From assembly GCF_020180945.1 (NCBI RefSeq), contig NZ_JAIPUL010000001.1:1302001-1366000 (forward strand): a DNA stretch of 64,000 nt, given 5' to 3'. Within the stretch, counting starts at the first letter, position 1. Every line of letters starts with the position of its first letter. The notes under the pieces are model-generated. The model made no database searches. It was not told the origin of the DNA and saw nothing but the letters and a program-made list of their open reading frames with translations. Source of the stretch: Lacticaseibacillus kribbianus (lineage in GTDB: Bacteria; Bacillota; Bacilli; Lactobacillales; Lactobacillaceae). Positions 44,497-54,000 of this stretch are shown here, one piece after another. The position numbers and the translations under genes were made by a program.

Positions 44497-44815
44497 AGAG
44501 GAGCCGCGCATCTGCGCGACTCCCCGCCTCAATCAGTCTTCAACTGTGCTTGCCGGGCCGGGCTACTGCCGGTCGTCATCCTCACTATCCAGTTCATCGG
44601 CGCAAGGTCCGCTGCGTCGTTCTGGTCGGCCGCGTTTTCGAGCGCCTGCTGCACCAACTGCTCTGCCATCGCGTTGAGCTGAGGCTACAAGTTCGCAACG
44701 GCGCGATCAGCCGTTGTGCATGCACTCGTCCAGCGTCAACGTCCCAGAGCACTGCGCCGCCCGACGCCTCATCACGTTGTTGCGCATGCGTTATGCTCGA
44801 CTAATCATTCGCCCT
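44497..44815 (-). pseudogene. Decayed copy of the acidic protein gene at 57881-58270
   Basis: The segment aligns with 57816-58280, including the terminator hairpin, the whole 3' end and the start region. The start codon ATG has become ATT, codon 5 is TAA, another stop lies inside, and about 150 bases of the acidic C-terminal part are deleted. Same strand as the intact copy. It ends 20 bases before the stop codon of the RecQ-like gene, so it marks the left edge of the sigma-RecQ-Wadjet block. Confidence 0.85.
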
Positions 44816-44834
44816 TCAAAAGTCAGCGCACTGT

Positions 44835-47800
44835 TTACTGCTTACCGGGTTTTGCCTTGGCCAGTGTCTCCTCGGCCCGCTTGACCTCTTCAGGGATGTG
44901 GCCCAGGAAAAAGTCTTCCACGCGATTCCAGAAGAACTCGGTGTAATCCGCCGCCACCTCGGCTTTATCGTTTCCCTGGCCTTTATGCGTGAAGAGGTAC
45001 TCCAGCATTGCCACGTTCTGCCAGTAATCGCGCGTAATTTTCGATAAAATATCATTTTTGTACTTCGGGTTTTTGATGGCCTGTTCCATTCGGTACGTGT
45101 TGTTAATGCGGACGTAGATTTGCGCGTCACCGCCGCTGCGGGTCGAGAAAGTAATCAGGCCGAGACTCTCCAGGAAACCGACGTAGGCGAGCATTAACTC
45201 ATACCGCTCGGATTTATTAGAACCGAAAGTGCGCTTGTAAAACAGCGTAAGTTCTTTATCTTTCAGTGTGAGGCGGCGATTTGGCTGCTCCTCAAAGAGT
45301 TGCGCGTTGAGCTCACGGATCTTGTCAAACAGGTTTGAAAATGTTCGCGTCACCCTGATTTGGTCAGCGCTGGCCTTAATGCGACGCGAGATGATGGCGT
45401 TCTTTGTGTGTTTTTCGTAAACATCACACAGATTGATGAAGCTCGCGACGACCGTCAGCGCCTCGGTCTCGGATTTGACTTCCGATACCCGCTGTTTAAG
45501 TGCGCTCGCCAGTACATCAGCCCGCAGTTGACTGCCCGAGTATGCATACTCGGAAAGGATGTCACGCAGGACCGTTTGGACGCGACTAGAAGCCGCTTTT
45601 GCGGCGTTCAAGCCGTCGTAATCGGACCAGGTCACGTCAATTTGGGTGGCAAAATCGAGTCGATCAAACACCTTCAACATCGGCTTTTGGGCGCGTTCCT
45701 TCTGGTCGAAGATTTGCCGTTTGAAATTTGGATAACTGTTCTTGCGATCCACGTGCCGCCAAAAGTCTGCCATCCGCAGGCTGTACACTGTCGGAAAGCC
45801 TTCTTGGGCCTCCCGAACCATATCGAGGTATGGCCCGAGTTTCGATTGAAGCAGGTGCGCGGCCTCCTCGCGCCGCACGAGCACAAGCTCCTTGCCAAAG
45901 ACTGACTTTGGTCGCGCAACGAATGGTGCGTAGTTGTACGTCCCGTTGGAGGCGAAGTCCTTCTCGAGCATCAACAGAATGATTTTCAGCTTGTTGTCTG
46001 CCTGGTTGTCTTTATCGTCATCAAGATCGAGGACGTACTTGAAGTCCTCCGCGCTGATCACGAGGTTGCGGCTGCCGCGATTTTGCTTGTACAGCTCCAA
46101 AATCTTCTTCATGGCATCCTTGAGCTGCCAGGTTTTGATAGTGGACATGCCGTGCAGCTGCTTGACGTACTTGAAGTCATCCGGCTTCAGAAAATCGAAG
46201 ACGGCATTCCCGCGCGGCACCAACTCATGCTTGCGTGCCACACGGCCGATTTCCTGAACGTAGTCAACCACATCACCGGTTGGGGCGTAGTGGTAGACGT
46301 TCTTAATGTCCGGGATATCAATGCCCATCCCGAATGCCTTCGTAGCAAACATGAACAGTGCCTTGCCGTCCTTAAAGTCATTCAGACTGTTGAGCTTATC
46401 AGGCGCTGTCATATTGCCGTAGTAGGCCCGACTCTGGTCGCCAAGCTTCGGCGTTTCCGAGATTGCACGCTTCACCGCGTTTAACAGCTTCACCGTCGGA
46501 AAATAGATTAACGTTTTTTCACCGTTACGAAGCCAGATCCGCATGCGCTTCTCGAGAATGGTGGCCTTCACCTCGAGGCTATCCCTGCCCTTCAAAGGAT
46601 TGAGCTGCGTAATCTGCATGTCGATGTCGTCGCGCTTGACATAGCCGATGTAGCGAATCGGGTCGATCATGTTGAGGCTGTCGCGAATGTCCCGGAACAT
46701 ATCGCTCGTACCCCCGACTGTGGCGGTTGCTGTGAAGGTGACAATCGGGAAATGCTGCGCCTTGCGCAGCTTCTGCAGGTACAGGCCGAGGTACCAGTAA
46801 TCCGCGCGGAAGCTCTTCCCCCAGGTCACAACGGTGTGCGCCTCGTCCACAATCACCATCCCGATGTGCCGATCGCCGATGATTTGGGTGATATCCGCCT
46901 GGTTTTGAAGCGTCTCCGGCGACAGGTAGAGCAGGTCAATCTCGTTGTTCTTGATCTGTTGAACAATCTCCTCCTTCTCGCTGGGCGCCAAGGCCGAGTT
47001 AATCGTGCGGGCATTCTGGATGCCGTGCGCCATCATACTGTCGACCTGGTCCGTCATTAACCCAATCAACGGCGAAATGATAATCGTCAGCGGTCGTTCT
47101 GCGGGATGCTTGGCAAGGAGGTACAGGGCCGGAATCTGGAACATGACGGACTTCCCGGCGCCGGTCGAGGCGGTGATGAACACGTCACGCGGCACTTTGC
47201 CCTTCAGTGCGACTTCCGCCTGATCCACAATATCCTCGATGATGCGGGCCTGTGAGACCTCGATGGTTGTATTGGCGCCAGAATCAGGATCCTTGTACAT
47301 CTTCAACGGGCGAAAACCGTCGTAGTGCCAGTTCTCTTTCAGAATTGCCAGGTAGGCCGCTTCGTTCTGAACGGGGCGCAAAACCGGAATCTGGCGATAG
47401 CCGGTGATGCGGCTCGCAAACCCAAGCTTCACCAGGACCCGCAGTTGTTTCAACCGCTCTTCGCTTTGGGAGCTGTCTTCAAGCTTGGTCGTGAAGGCAA
47501 CCTTCAAATCATGCACGGGGGCCTGGACAAGCTGAGTCATAAAGTGCTGAAAATCACTCTCGGAGGACTCGAGATTAAAGACCGACGCTTCCGCAGGCTC
47601 CTCCAGAATTGAGACCGGCACTACGTCGAGTTCGGCCGCCGTCCACAGCGGTTGCGTCTGAATTTTCAGTCGCGAGTCTTTGGGAACCTCGGCGCACCGG
47701 ACATAATATGTCCCATCCAATCGGTCGATCTGCTCGTAAAACCGATAGAAAACGTCGGCCAGCGACGCAAGCTCATCGGGAAGATCCTCAGCATCATTCT

Positions 47801-48179
47801 GAGACAGCGACTGATAGGCTTCGTCAACGTGGTCAAAGGGCGTATACAGAGGCTGCAGGCGCGGGTACAGATTATTCTCGAGAACAAGCACCCGCTTGTC
47901 TCCAAAAAGTGGCACGCTCCACCCGGCGGCGTTCACTTGGAGAAATTCCTCGAAGGTGAGCCAGCACCAGTGACCGCCCTGAAGTGCGACCATCCACTTC
48001 GCATAGTCACTGCTGGATTGCTGGGCAATCTCATCGATGCCGGCCCCGACAGGCAGGCTGCTCAGCTTGTTTGGTAACGCCGCTAAGGAATCGGGCGCAA
48101 AGCCCTTCATGACAACGACACTGTCGGGTGTGTCATAACCGCGTGCCGCAATTGTTGTGTTAATGTCCAACTTACTCAA
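44835..48179 (-). CDS. Large RecQ-like SF2 DNA helicase
   Basis: Protein of 1114 residues. The RecQ-type helicase core lies at about 305-660: Walker A TGAGKS (339-344), DEAH (445-448), motif III TATAT (483-487) and motif VI QEIGRVAR (642-649). It has a 300-residue N-terminal extension with no known domain and a 450-residue C-terminal part that is not an HRDC domain by eye. Ordinary RecQ has 590-700 residues. It starts with TTG at 48179, eight bases inside the sigma gene, with AAGGAGGA ahead of it, so it is translationally coupled. Likely a defence or stress effector; the biochemical role is inferred only from the helicase core. Confidence 0.85.
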   Translation of the reverse strand: MSKLDINTTIAARGYDTPDSVVVMKGFAPDSLAALPNKLSSLPVGAGIDEIAQQSSSDYAKWMVALQGGHWCWLTFEEFLQVNAAGWSVPLFGDKRVLVLENNLYPRLQPLYTPFDHVDEAYQSLSQNDAEDLPDELASLADVFYRFYEQIDRLDGTYYVRCAEVPKDSRLKIQTQPLWTAAELDVVPVSILEEPAEASVFNLESSESDFQHFMTQLVQAPVHDLKVAFTTKLEDSSQSEERLKQLRVLVKLGFASRITGYRQIPVLRPVQNEAAYLAILKENWHYDGFRPLKMYKDPDSGANTTIEVSQARIIEDIVDQAEVALKGKVPRDVFITASTGAGKSVMFQIPALYLLAKHPAERPLTIIISPLIGLMTDQVDSMMAHGIQNARTINSALAPSEKEEIVQQIKNNEIDLLYLSPETLQNQADITQIIGDRHIGMVIVDEAHTVVTWGKSFRADYWYLGLYLQKLRKAQHFPIVTFTATATVGGTSDMFRDIRDSLNMIDPIRYIGYVKRDDIDMQITQLNPLKGRDSLEVKATILEKRMRIWLRNGEKTLIYFPTVKLLNAVKRAISETPKLGDQSRAYYGNMTAPDKLNSLNDFKDGKALFMFATKAFGMGIDIPDIKNVYHYAPTGDVVDYVQEIGRVARKHELVPRGNAVFDFLKPDDFKYVKQLHGMSTIKTWQLKDAMKKILELYKQNRGSRNLVISAEDFKYVLDLDDDKDNQADNKLKIILLMLEKDFASNGTYNYAPFVARPKSVFGKELVLVRREEAAHLLQSKLGPYLDMVREAQEGFPTVYSLRMADFWRHVDRKNSYPNFKRQIFDQKERAQKPMLKVFDRLDFATQIDVTWSDYDGLNAAKAASSRVQTVLRDILSEYAYSGSQLRADVLASALKQRVSEVKSETEALTVVASFINLCDVYEKHTKNAIISRRIKASADQIRVTRTFSNLFDKIRELNAQLFEEQPNRRLTLKDKELTLFYKRTFGSNKSERYELMLAYVGFLESLGLITFSTRSGGDAQIYVRINNTYRMEQAIKNPKYKNDILSKITRDYWQNVAMLEYLFTHKGQGNDKAEVAADYTEFFWNRVEDFFLGHIPEEVKRAEETLAKAKPGKQ

Positions 48180-49395
48180 TCGTATAGTCCTCCTTACCGT
48201 CTCTGTCCATCTTACGCTTCAAGCGCCTCAACGCTTTGGATTCAATCTGCCGAATCCGCTCACGGGTCACGCCCATCTGTTGACCAACTTCTTCGAGCGT
48301 GTGGGTCTGATCGTCCTCAAAACCAAAGCGCATGTCAATGACTTGCGCCTGGCGCGGTGTGAGGTACGCGGTCAATAACCCGTGGATGCTTTGCCGCGCG
48401 GACTCGTTCAGCGCCTCTGTCTCCGGATCAATGGCAGGCGCGAGCCCTCCGCTGAAGTCGGTCACGATGAAGTCGCCGAGCTCTGTACCCCCCTCGCCAT
48501 CCGCCTCGATCAGCTTGTTCAGCGAGGCCGCGCTGCGAAACTGGTAGATCAGGCGCTGGTAGTCGTGATACTTGTCCAGGTCGATTTCTAGCGCTGCGCA
48601 AATTTCGTCAACGTTGATCTTCCCCAAGTCTTTAAGCTGACTCTGCTCGAGCCTAGTCATCTTGTTAATCTTCTCAACAAGGTGCACCGGAAGCCGGATC
48701 ATCGACCCGTCATCGGCGATATGTCGGGTGATTGACTGCCGAATCCATTCCGTGGCGTAGGTGGATAATGATACGCCCATTTTCGGGTCAAATTTTTCGA
48801 TTGCCTTGATCAGGCCCTCATTCCCATACCCGATCAGATCATCAAGGGTGAGGCAGGTGCGACTCGCCTGCCTAACGTACCTCAATGCGACTTTTCGCAC
48901 CAGCCCCTGATTGGCGATAAAGAGATTCTCGTAGACCGCTTGGCTCCGATCCCGGCTTTGCTGGTACTCCGCCACCATCGCCGTATTATCAGCAAATCCG
49001 CGCTGGATGTGAATGGTGTCAAGCGTTCCGGCGTCGATGTCCGCGATCACCTGATTGGGATCAAAATCATCCACTGGTGTCGCATCTTTCTTCACGGGTA
49101 ACGGATTGTTCTTCACTGGCGCTGGATTGTTCTTCACTGATGGCGTCATCGGACACGCTCTCGTCGGCACCGCATTTTTGAGGTTGCAGAGGAAGCCGTT
49201 CGCTTCCAGCGCTTCTCGAAAGGCCAGACCTTTGTACCCAAGGATCGGGTCCTTCACAATTCGCCCCGCCTTGAGCGCCTCCGCCAAGCCCGCCTGCACC
49301 TGAATGACGGAATCCGCGATGAGTCGCCCGCCATACCGCTCTTTCAGATAATCCTGCCACGTCAATCTAGAAGTCTCACGCACTCGTTGTGTCAC
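48172..49395 (-). CDS. RpoD-like sigma-70 factor with N-terminal extension
   Basis: Protein of 407 residues. Residues 1-150 are not sigma-like and contain a repeated Val-Lys-Asn-Asn-Pro linker (about 86-103). Sigma region 2 is at about 155-240 with FDPKMGVSLSTYATEWIRQSI, region 3 follows, and region 4 is at about 345-400 with GVTRERIRQIESKALRRLK. Regions 2.4 and 4.2 resemble those of housekeeping sigma factors, so it may read ordinary promoters. It lacks the usual region 1.1. GTG start after GGGGGTGATGAA. It is the first gene of the operon with the RecQ-like helicase. A second RpoD-like factor is unusual for lactobacilli. Confidence 0.88.
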   Translation of the reverse strand: MTQRVRETSRLTWQDYLKERYGGRLIADSVIQVQAGLAEALKAGRIVKDPILGYKGLAFREALEANGFLCNLKNAVPTRACPMTPSVKNNPAPVKNNPLPVKKDATPVDDFDPNQVIADIDAGTLDTIHIQRGFADNTAMVAEYQQSRDRSQAVYENLFIANQGLVRKVALRYVRQASRTCLTLDDLIGYGNEGLIKAIEKFDPKMGVSLSTYATEWIRQSITRHIADDGSMIRLPVHLVEKINKMTRLEQSQLKDLGKINVDEICAALEIDLDKYHDYQRLIYQFRSAASLNKLIEADGEGGTELGDFIVTDFSGGLAPAIDPETEALNESARQSIHGLLTAYLTPRQAQVIDMRFGFEDDQTHTLEEVGQQMGVTRERIRQIESKALRRLKRKMDRDGKEDYTIE

Positions 49396-49414
49396 TTCAT
49401 CACCCCCAAAGAAT

Positions 49415-49444
49415 TAAAAAAGGTCGTACACTAAATGCACGACC
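49415..49444 (-). terminator. Leader terminator of the sigma-RecQ operon
   Basis: Nine-base arms GGTCGTGCA and TGTACGACC (one G-U pair) with a TTTAG loop, followed by TTTTTT. It lies between promoter and start codon, so it is an attenuator and not the end of another gene. Confidence 0.85.
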
Positions 49445-49454
49445 CTCCGAGGCT

Positions 49455-49551
49455 GATCTGCATCCGTCTATGGTGGGGCACGTTGCCTTTCGGTACGCTG
49501 CCGGTTGGTCACAGTGCATAGCCACTACCAACGCTCTTGATACATACGATC
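49455..49551 (-). promoter_or_regulatory. S-box (SAM-type) riboswitch-like leader
   Basis: Read on the minus strand the leader folds as in S-box RNAs. P1 pairs TGTATC (49544-49539) with GATGCA (49464-49459), extended by GATC/GATC. The joining strand is AAGAG. P2 pairs GTTGGT with ACCAAC. CGGCAGC and GTGCC stand where S-box RNAs have CGGCAAC and GGTGCC, around a P3 capped by CC-GAAA-GG. The P2 loop CTATG (49521-49517) can form the pseudoknot with CATAG (49472-49468). No P4 is present, as in SAM-IV or SAM-I/IV types. The P1 strand GATGCA can also pair with TGCATT in the terminator, giving an OFF switch. One deviation: the second A of GGCAAC is G. Confidence 0.55.
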
Positions 49552-49563
49552 TTATTTAACTAC

Positions 49564-49591
49564 ATAATAGCGCGTGAGCATTCGATGTCAA
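49564..49591 (-). promoter_or_regulatory. Promoter of the sigma-RecQ operon
   Basis: TTGACA (49586-49591) and TATTAT (49564-49569), 16-base spacing, minus strand. It leaves a leader of about 160 bases before the sigma start codon. The remaining 49600-49848 stretch up to the jetD stop has no gene or clear terminator. Confidence 0.75.
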
Positions 49592-49848
49592 GAGTAAACT
49601 GACACTTCTCCTCACTTTGCAAGCGCACAACCAGAATCTGGTTGCGTGTTACGACGGACTTCTCACGCTTCTTTTAAGGTCTAGTCCGACGATTCACCTC
49701 AATCCGCCATTTGTTTGCCGCTTCAGGATTGGTTCAATCGCTTCCAATTATTTCAAACACAAGCACGATTCTGTACCGGTGCTCAGCCCCCCCTCTGCAA
49801 CCGGTGCTCGCCGGTTTCCGCTCCAATACCCGACAAGACTTGGTCCGA

Positions 49849-51075
49849 TCAGTCCGCTTGACTCCCGTTAATCCGCTCAATTTCAGCCGCCAGCCGCGCA
49901 ATAATGGCTTCCTGAAAGACCTTCCGGCGTTCCATCACCATCGCGTGCCGCACCGCAAGCAGCGGCGGCGCGGTGATGTTTTTGAGCTCGATAATCTGAG
50001 TCGCCACGTCGATTGGACTTGATTGGTCTGCCGCCTCCAGGTCCGCAACCGCCATGCCGAAAAAGCGGACGCGGTGCGGGTAGCGGTGCCACAGGCGGTT
50101 CGCCATCCCGAGCCCGGCGGCGTCAAGATCACTGGCGTAATAGATGGTCGAAGATTCCGGCAGCCGCGCAAGGAGCGCCCAGACGGCCGCACTGTACTGA
50201 CCGCTGGTCATGACCATCGGCAGCGCGGGAAACCTCGCGCTCAAAATCGCGAACACACTGGAGTTTTCGATCAGGAACACCTTTGATCCCACCACCGGAC
50301 GCACCGACGCCAATGGCAGCAGACTCATCATGGGCACGTTCCAGACGAGCCGTTCGGCAGCTGCCGCCTCAAACAACGTCGAATCGGCGGTCAGGTTCTG
50401 CACCGTGACGAAGTTCAGCACACTGTCTGGGACCAGGTTGACCTGCAGGTAACGCTCGAACTGATCTGCCGCGGTCTCAACCGGCCGATCAGCGCTGGCG
50501 GCAAGCAGCTTCAGGAGCAGCGCCCCCAGCGGTCGGTCACGATCGAGGGCGTGCGGATTGCCTGTCTGCTGGTAGGCGAACAGGGGCAGCGCGGTTGGCT
50601 GTGTTGGCAGGTGCTGCCACACCGCCTCACCCTGCCGAAGTAGGGCCAGCTCACCCGAGCGATAATAATGGCCCAGCTGACCGTCCCTCAGTAACTCTGC
50701 CACGTGTGGCGCGGTTCGCCGCGCCTCATCATCGAACGCTGCCCGAGCACTCTGCGCGACGACGCGCGCAGCCTCATTCGTAATCAGCGGTTTGCCCGTG
50801 ACCGCAGCCACTACCGCAGTCAGCGGCAGCGTAGCGAAGGCGGTGCTGTCGTAGGCCCGTAGCACCAGCGCGACATCCAGGGTTTTGCTCGCCGTCCACT
50901 CGGTCGCACTGACCCCTAGGAAACTCATGACCGGTTCAGCCGGGTTCAGGCTCGCCTTGGCCACCTTACCCTTGAACTCACCGTACTGACGATAGCGCTT
51001 AGCCAGCGCCGCCATCAACGCCTGGAGCGCAGGCGCGCTTTGGAAGTACGCCCGTGCGTCACTCAGTGTTGCCAT
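49849..51075 (-). CDS. jetD: Wadjet JetD-like topoisomerase-related nuclease (DUF2399)
   Basis: Protein of 408 residues matching the TIGR02679/DUF2399 family. The C-terminal Toprim-like domain has the nuclease Asp cluster in ASDLDAAG (314-321) and a preceding Glu in VFLIENSSVF. In Wadjet systems JetD cleaves circular DNA after the SMC complex extrudes it. It overlaps jetC by 17 bases and has GGAGGTGAACGACG ahead of the ATG. Last gene of the operon. Confidence 0.88.
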   Translation of the reverse strand: MATLSDARAYFQSAPALQALMAALAKRYRQYGEFKGKVAKASLNPAEPVMSFLGVSATEWTASKTLDVALVLRAYDSTAFATLPLTAVVAAVTGKPLITNEAARVVAQSARAAFDDEARRTAPHVAELLRDGQLGHYYRSGELALLRQGEAVWQHLPTQPTALPLFAYQQTGNPHALDRDRPLGALLLKLLAASADRPVETAADQFERYLQVNLVPDSVLNFVTVQNLTADSTLFEAAAAERLVWNVPMMSLLPLASVRPVVGSKVFLIENSSVFAILSARFPALPMVMTSGQYSAAVWALLARLPESSTIYYASDLDAAGLGMANRLWHRYPHRVRFFGMAVADLEAADQSSPIDVATQIIELKNITAPPLLAVRHAMVMERRKVFQEAIIARLAAEIERINGSQAD

Positions 51076-54000
51076 CGTCGTTCACCTCCATCCGATCATT
51101 GTCGCCGTCCGCTGGCATGCTGCTCTGCTTACCGTTCCAGTGAGTCTTAATCGCCGTGACCAAGTCGCTGCCCTGTCGGTGGAGCAGCTCGTAGGTATTA
51201 AGGCTTGGCACCGTCGCGTACTCGCCTTGGAGAAACTGGGAATTCATCACGTAATTGAAGCCTAAGCGATCGATGGTCTTGAATAACTCACTGATGTTGC
51301 GGTCGTCGATGCCGGCGAACGCCTCGTCAAGCGTGATGATGTACGGCGCGCTCGGCCCCGCGTTCTGGTAGCGCGAGTACATCGCCACAAGCAGCGGCGT
51401 GTACATCGTCACCGCCTTTTCCCCGCCGGAGAACTGGTTGAACACCTTATCGGTCAGCGGCCTGCGCTCGCGTCCGGCCTTGGAGAAAAACAGGTGAAAT
51501 TCAAACCAGTTCCGGTAGTCAAGCGCCTCCTGCAGCACCACCGGCATCTGCGGCTGCGCATCGATCGCGGCGTAGGCCTTCTGACGGTCGCTGATCTGTG
51601 CGGCCAAGAAGCGCTGAAGCTTCTGCGTGTCCGCCTCGGTCAGCAGGCGGGCATCCTTGCGAAACAGCCGGACAATCTCCTGGGTGGTGGCGTCGCTGAA
51701 GTCGTCGCGGGGCTTAATCTGCCACGCGATGTGCAGCTTGAGCTCGGAGTTGTTCTCCTGCTCCGCCAGCACCTGGTTCATGCGCGCTACCCAACCTTCC
51801 GCGCTGGTGATTTTCTGCCGAATGACGTTGCCAAGGCTTTCGAAAATGATGGTCTTGAACAACTGCTCCTCGCTGCGCTGCATGGCCAGTCGATCACTTT
51901 CAACCTGATCGGTCAGCAGGGCCTTCAGCGCGCCCAGCAGCTGGTACAGATTGTCGATCATCGCCTCAATCACCATGCGCTGATTGCTCTGGGTGCGCCA
52001 GGCTGCAATTTCCGGCAACTCGGAATGCGTCGCCCAGTCGGGACTCTCGATGAACGGCCGGGTCACCTGTTGCGGGCGAAAATCCATCAGGACCCCGCTG
52101 TGCAGATTGAATTGCTTCCCCGCCCGGTCCAGCAGCGTCGTCAACTCCTCGTCGCTCGGTACGCTTGCTTGACGTGCCGCTGCTAGTGCGTCGTCCCCGC
52201 CGGCCGCCTTCACGGCAGCCGCCTGCGTTCCCAGGAACAGATCTGCAAGGCGCTGTGAGTCGTTTTGCGCCTCCTCTGCCCGTTTCAGGTCGGCTTGGGT
52301 CACCGCCAGCCGCTTGTCCGCCTCAGTATAACTTTCGGTCTGCTGCTTCTGCTCCCGCTGCAGTGCCTGTTCGCGCTGACGCAGCGCGGTAATCTGCGCG
52401 CGAATCTCGGCCAAATCACCCGCCGCGTCCAGCAACTGCTGATTGGCGGTGACCGAGGCCGTCACCGTGGTCACCGTCGCCTCGGCGTCTTGCGCCTGGC
52501 GAGTAGTGGACTCGAGCGTCTCGGCCGCATCGCTTGCCCCTGCTCGCTGTGCCGCCAAAAGCTGCTGCTGGGTGGCCAGGTTGCGCCAGCCAGCGTCCAA
52601 GTCCCGCATCGTATCACGGTAGGCCGACAACGCGATCCGGGCATCGCGGTAAGCCTGCGCCGTCTGCGCAAGGGCATCTTGGCTCATCAGACGACGCTGC
52701 TTGATCTGCGACGCTTGCTGGTTCGCCTGCGCCTGCCCCAGCCGCTGACTCAGGTCACGCTGTTGTCGGCGAACGTCGGCCATTTTGCGGTCGGTATCCA
52801 GAAGCTCCCGGTTCAACCCGCTCAGGTCATCGTCCACCGGCAGATGCTCCCGGTCGGCCGCAATCTGCTCGTGCTGGGTATTCAGTGCGTCGATTGTCGT
52901 GTTCAGCTCCCCCACCGTCGTCGCCAGGCCGTCGATCTGCGCTTGAAGCGCCTCAATCTGACGCTGACGCGTGCGCGCCTGCGCCGAGGCCCCGATGAAC
53001 TGCGCCTGATAAGCCGCAGGGCCGTGGCCGGTCAGCACACCGATGTTGAAGTCGCCGGTCAGACTGACGGTGGCGACGCCGAGCTCACCTTGCCCAAGCG
53101 CCGCGCCGCTGACCTGCACCGTCTGCAGCAGGTTTTCAACCTGCGACTGAAGCAGTACATCGGCCTCGTCAAGGTCCGGCTGCAGGTAGTCCGCGAGCGT
53201 CTCGGCAAACATCACCGGTTGCGCGCTCAGGGTCTGATCACCCCAGACAAGGCGCCCATCCGTGACAACAAGTGCGTCCAGAACTCCGCTGGTGAGCAGC
53301 GCCCCTTCCAGCGCATCACGCGTGGTTTCGTCAACGGCGGCGCGAAAATCAACCAGCTGGTACAGCGGATGGCCATTTTCGGACTGCCGTGCCGTCGCCA
53401 CCCGCGGCAGTCGCTCCGGAACGGGGTACGGCGCCTTGCGGATTGCTGCCTGCTCGACCAGGAGCCGGTCAATCTCTTTTTCGGCCTGAGCCTTTCGCGC
53501 CTGCTGCTCATGCCGCTCAGCGATCAGCGCCTGCTGAGCGGCCTCAAACGCCGCATGCAGCGGGCGAAGCGCCAGAGACCACTCCGGCATCTCGGCGGTG
53601 TACAGATGATCCATGTTCCGCTGCACTTCACCGATTACCTCCGGCGCCACCGCCGCGGTCCAGGAATCGCGCTGGGTCAAAAGAAGGCGCTTGAGTCGAT
53701 CCAGCTCGTCATCGTACTGCGCCTGCCAGTTAAACTGCTCACGCTTCAGTCGATCCAGCTCCGCATTGGCCTTCTCCAACGCCTCATTCAGGCGCGTGAC
53801 CTCACGCCCCAACTCATCAAGTGTGACGAACAGCTCGATGACCGCCTCAAGGTGCTGTCGGTACGGCGTGATCCGGTCATCAACGGTCGCGAACGCCACG
53901 CGACTTTCCGGTTCTTCACCGGCAACCAAGAGCACATGCTCGGCGGTAAAGCCGGCCTTCGCTGCGAAGTCATCGGCTGACTGCCGCAGCGTTGCCAACG

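Noticed and set aside
49412-49600. T-box interpretation of the sigma-RecQ leader
   Set aside because: There is no TGG-type antiterminator block like the one in the pheS leader. The CGGCA/GTGCC core with a pseudoknot fits an S-box better.
52265-53980. Plus-strand frame of 571 codons opposite jetC
   Set aside because: Antisense to the coiled-coil part of jetC; composition biased to Leu and Arg with no domain.
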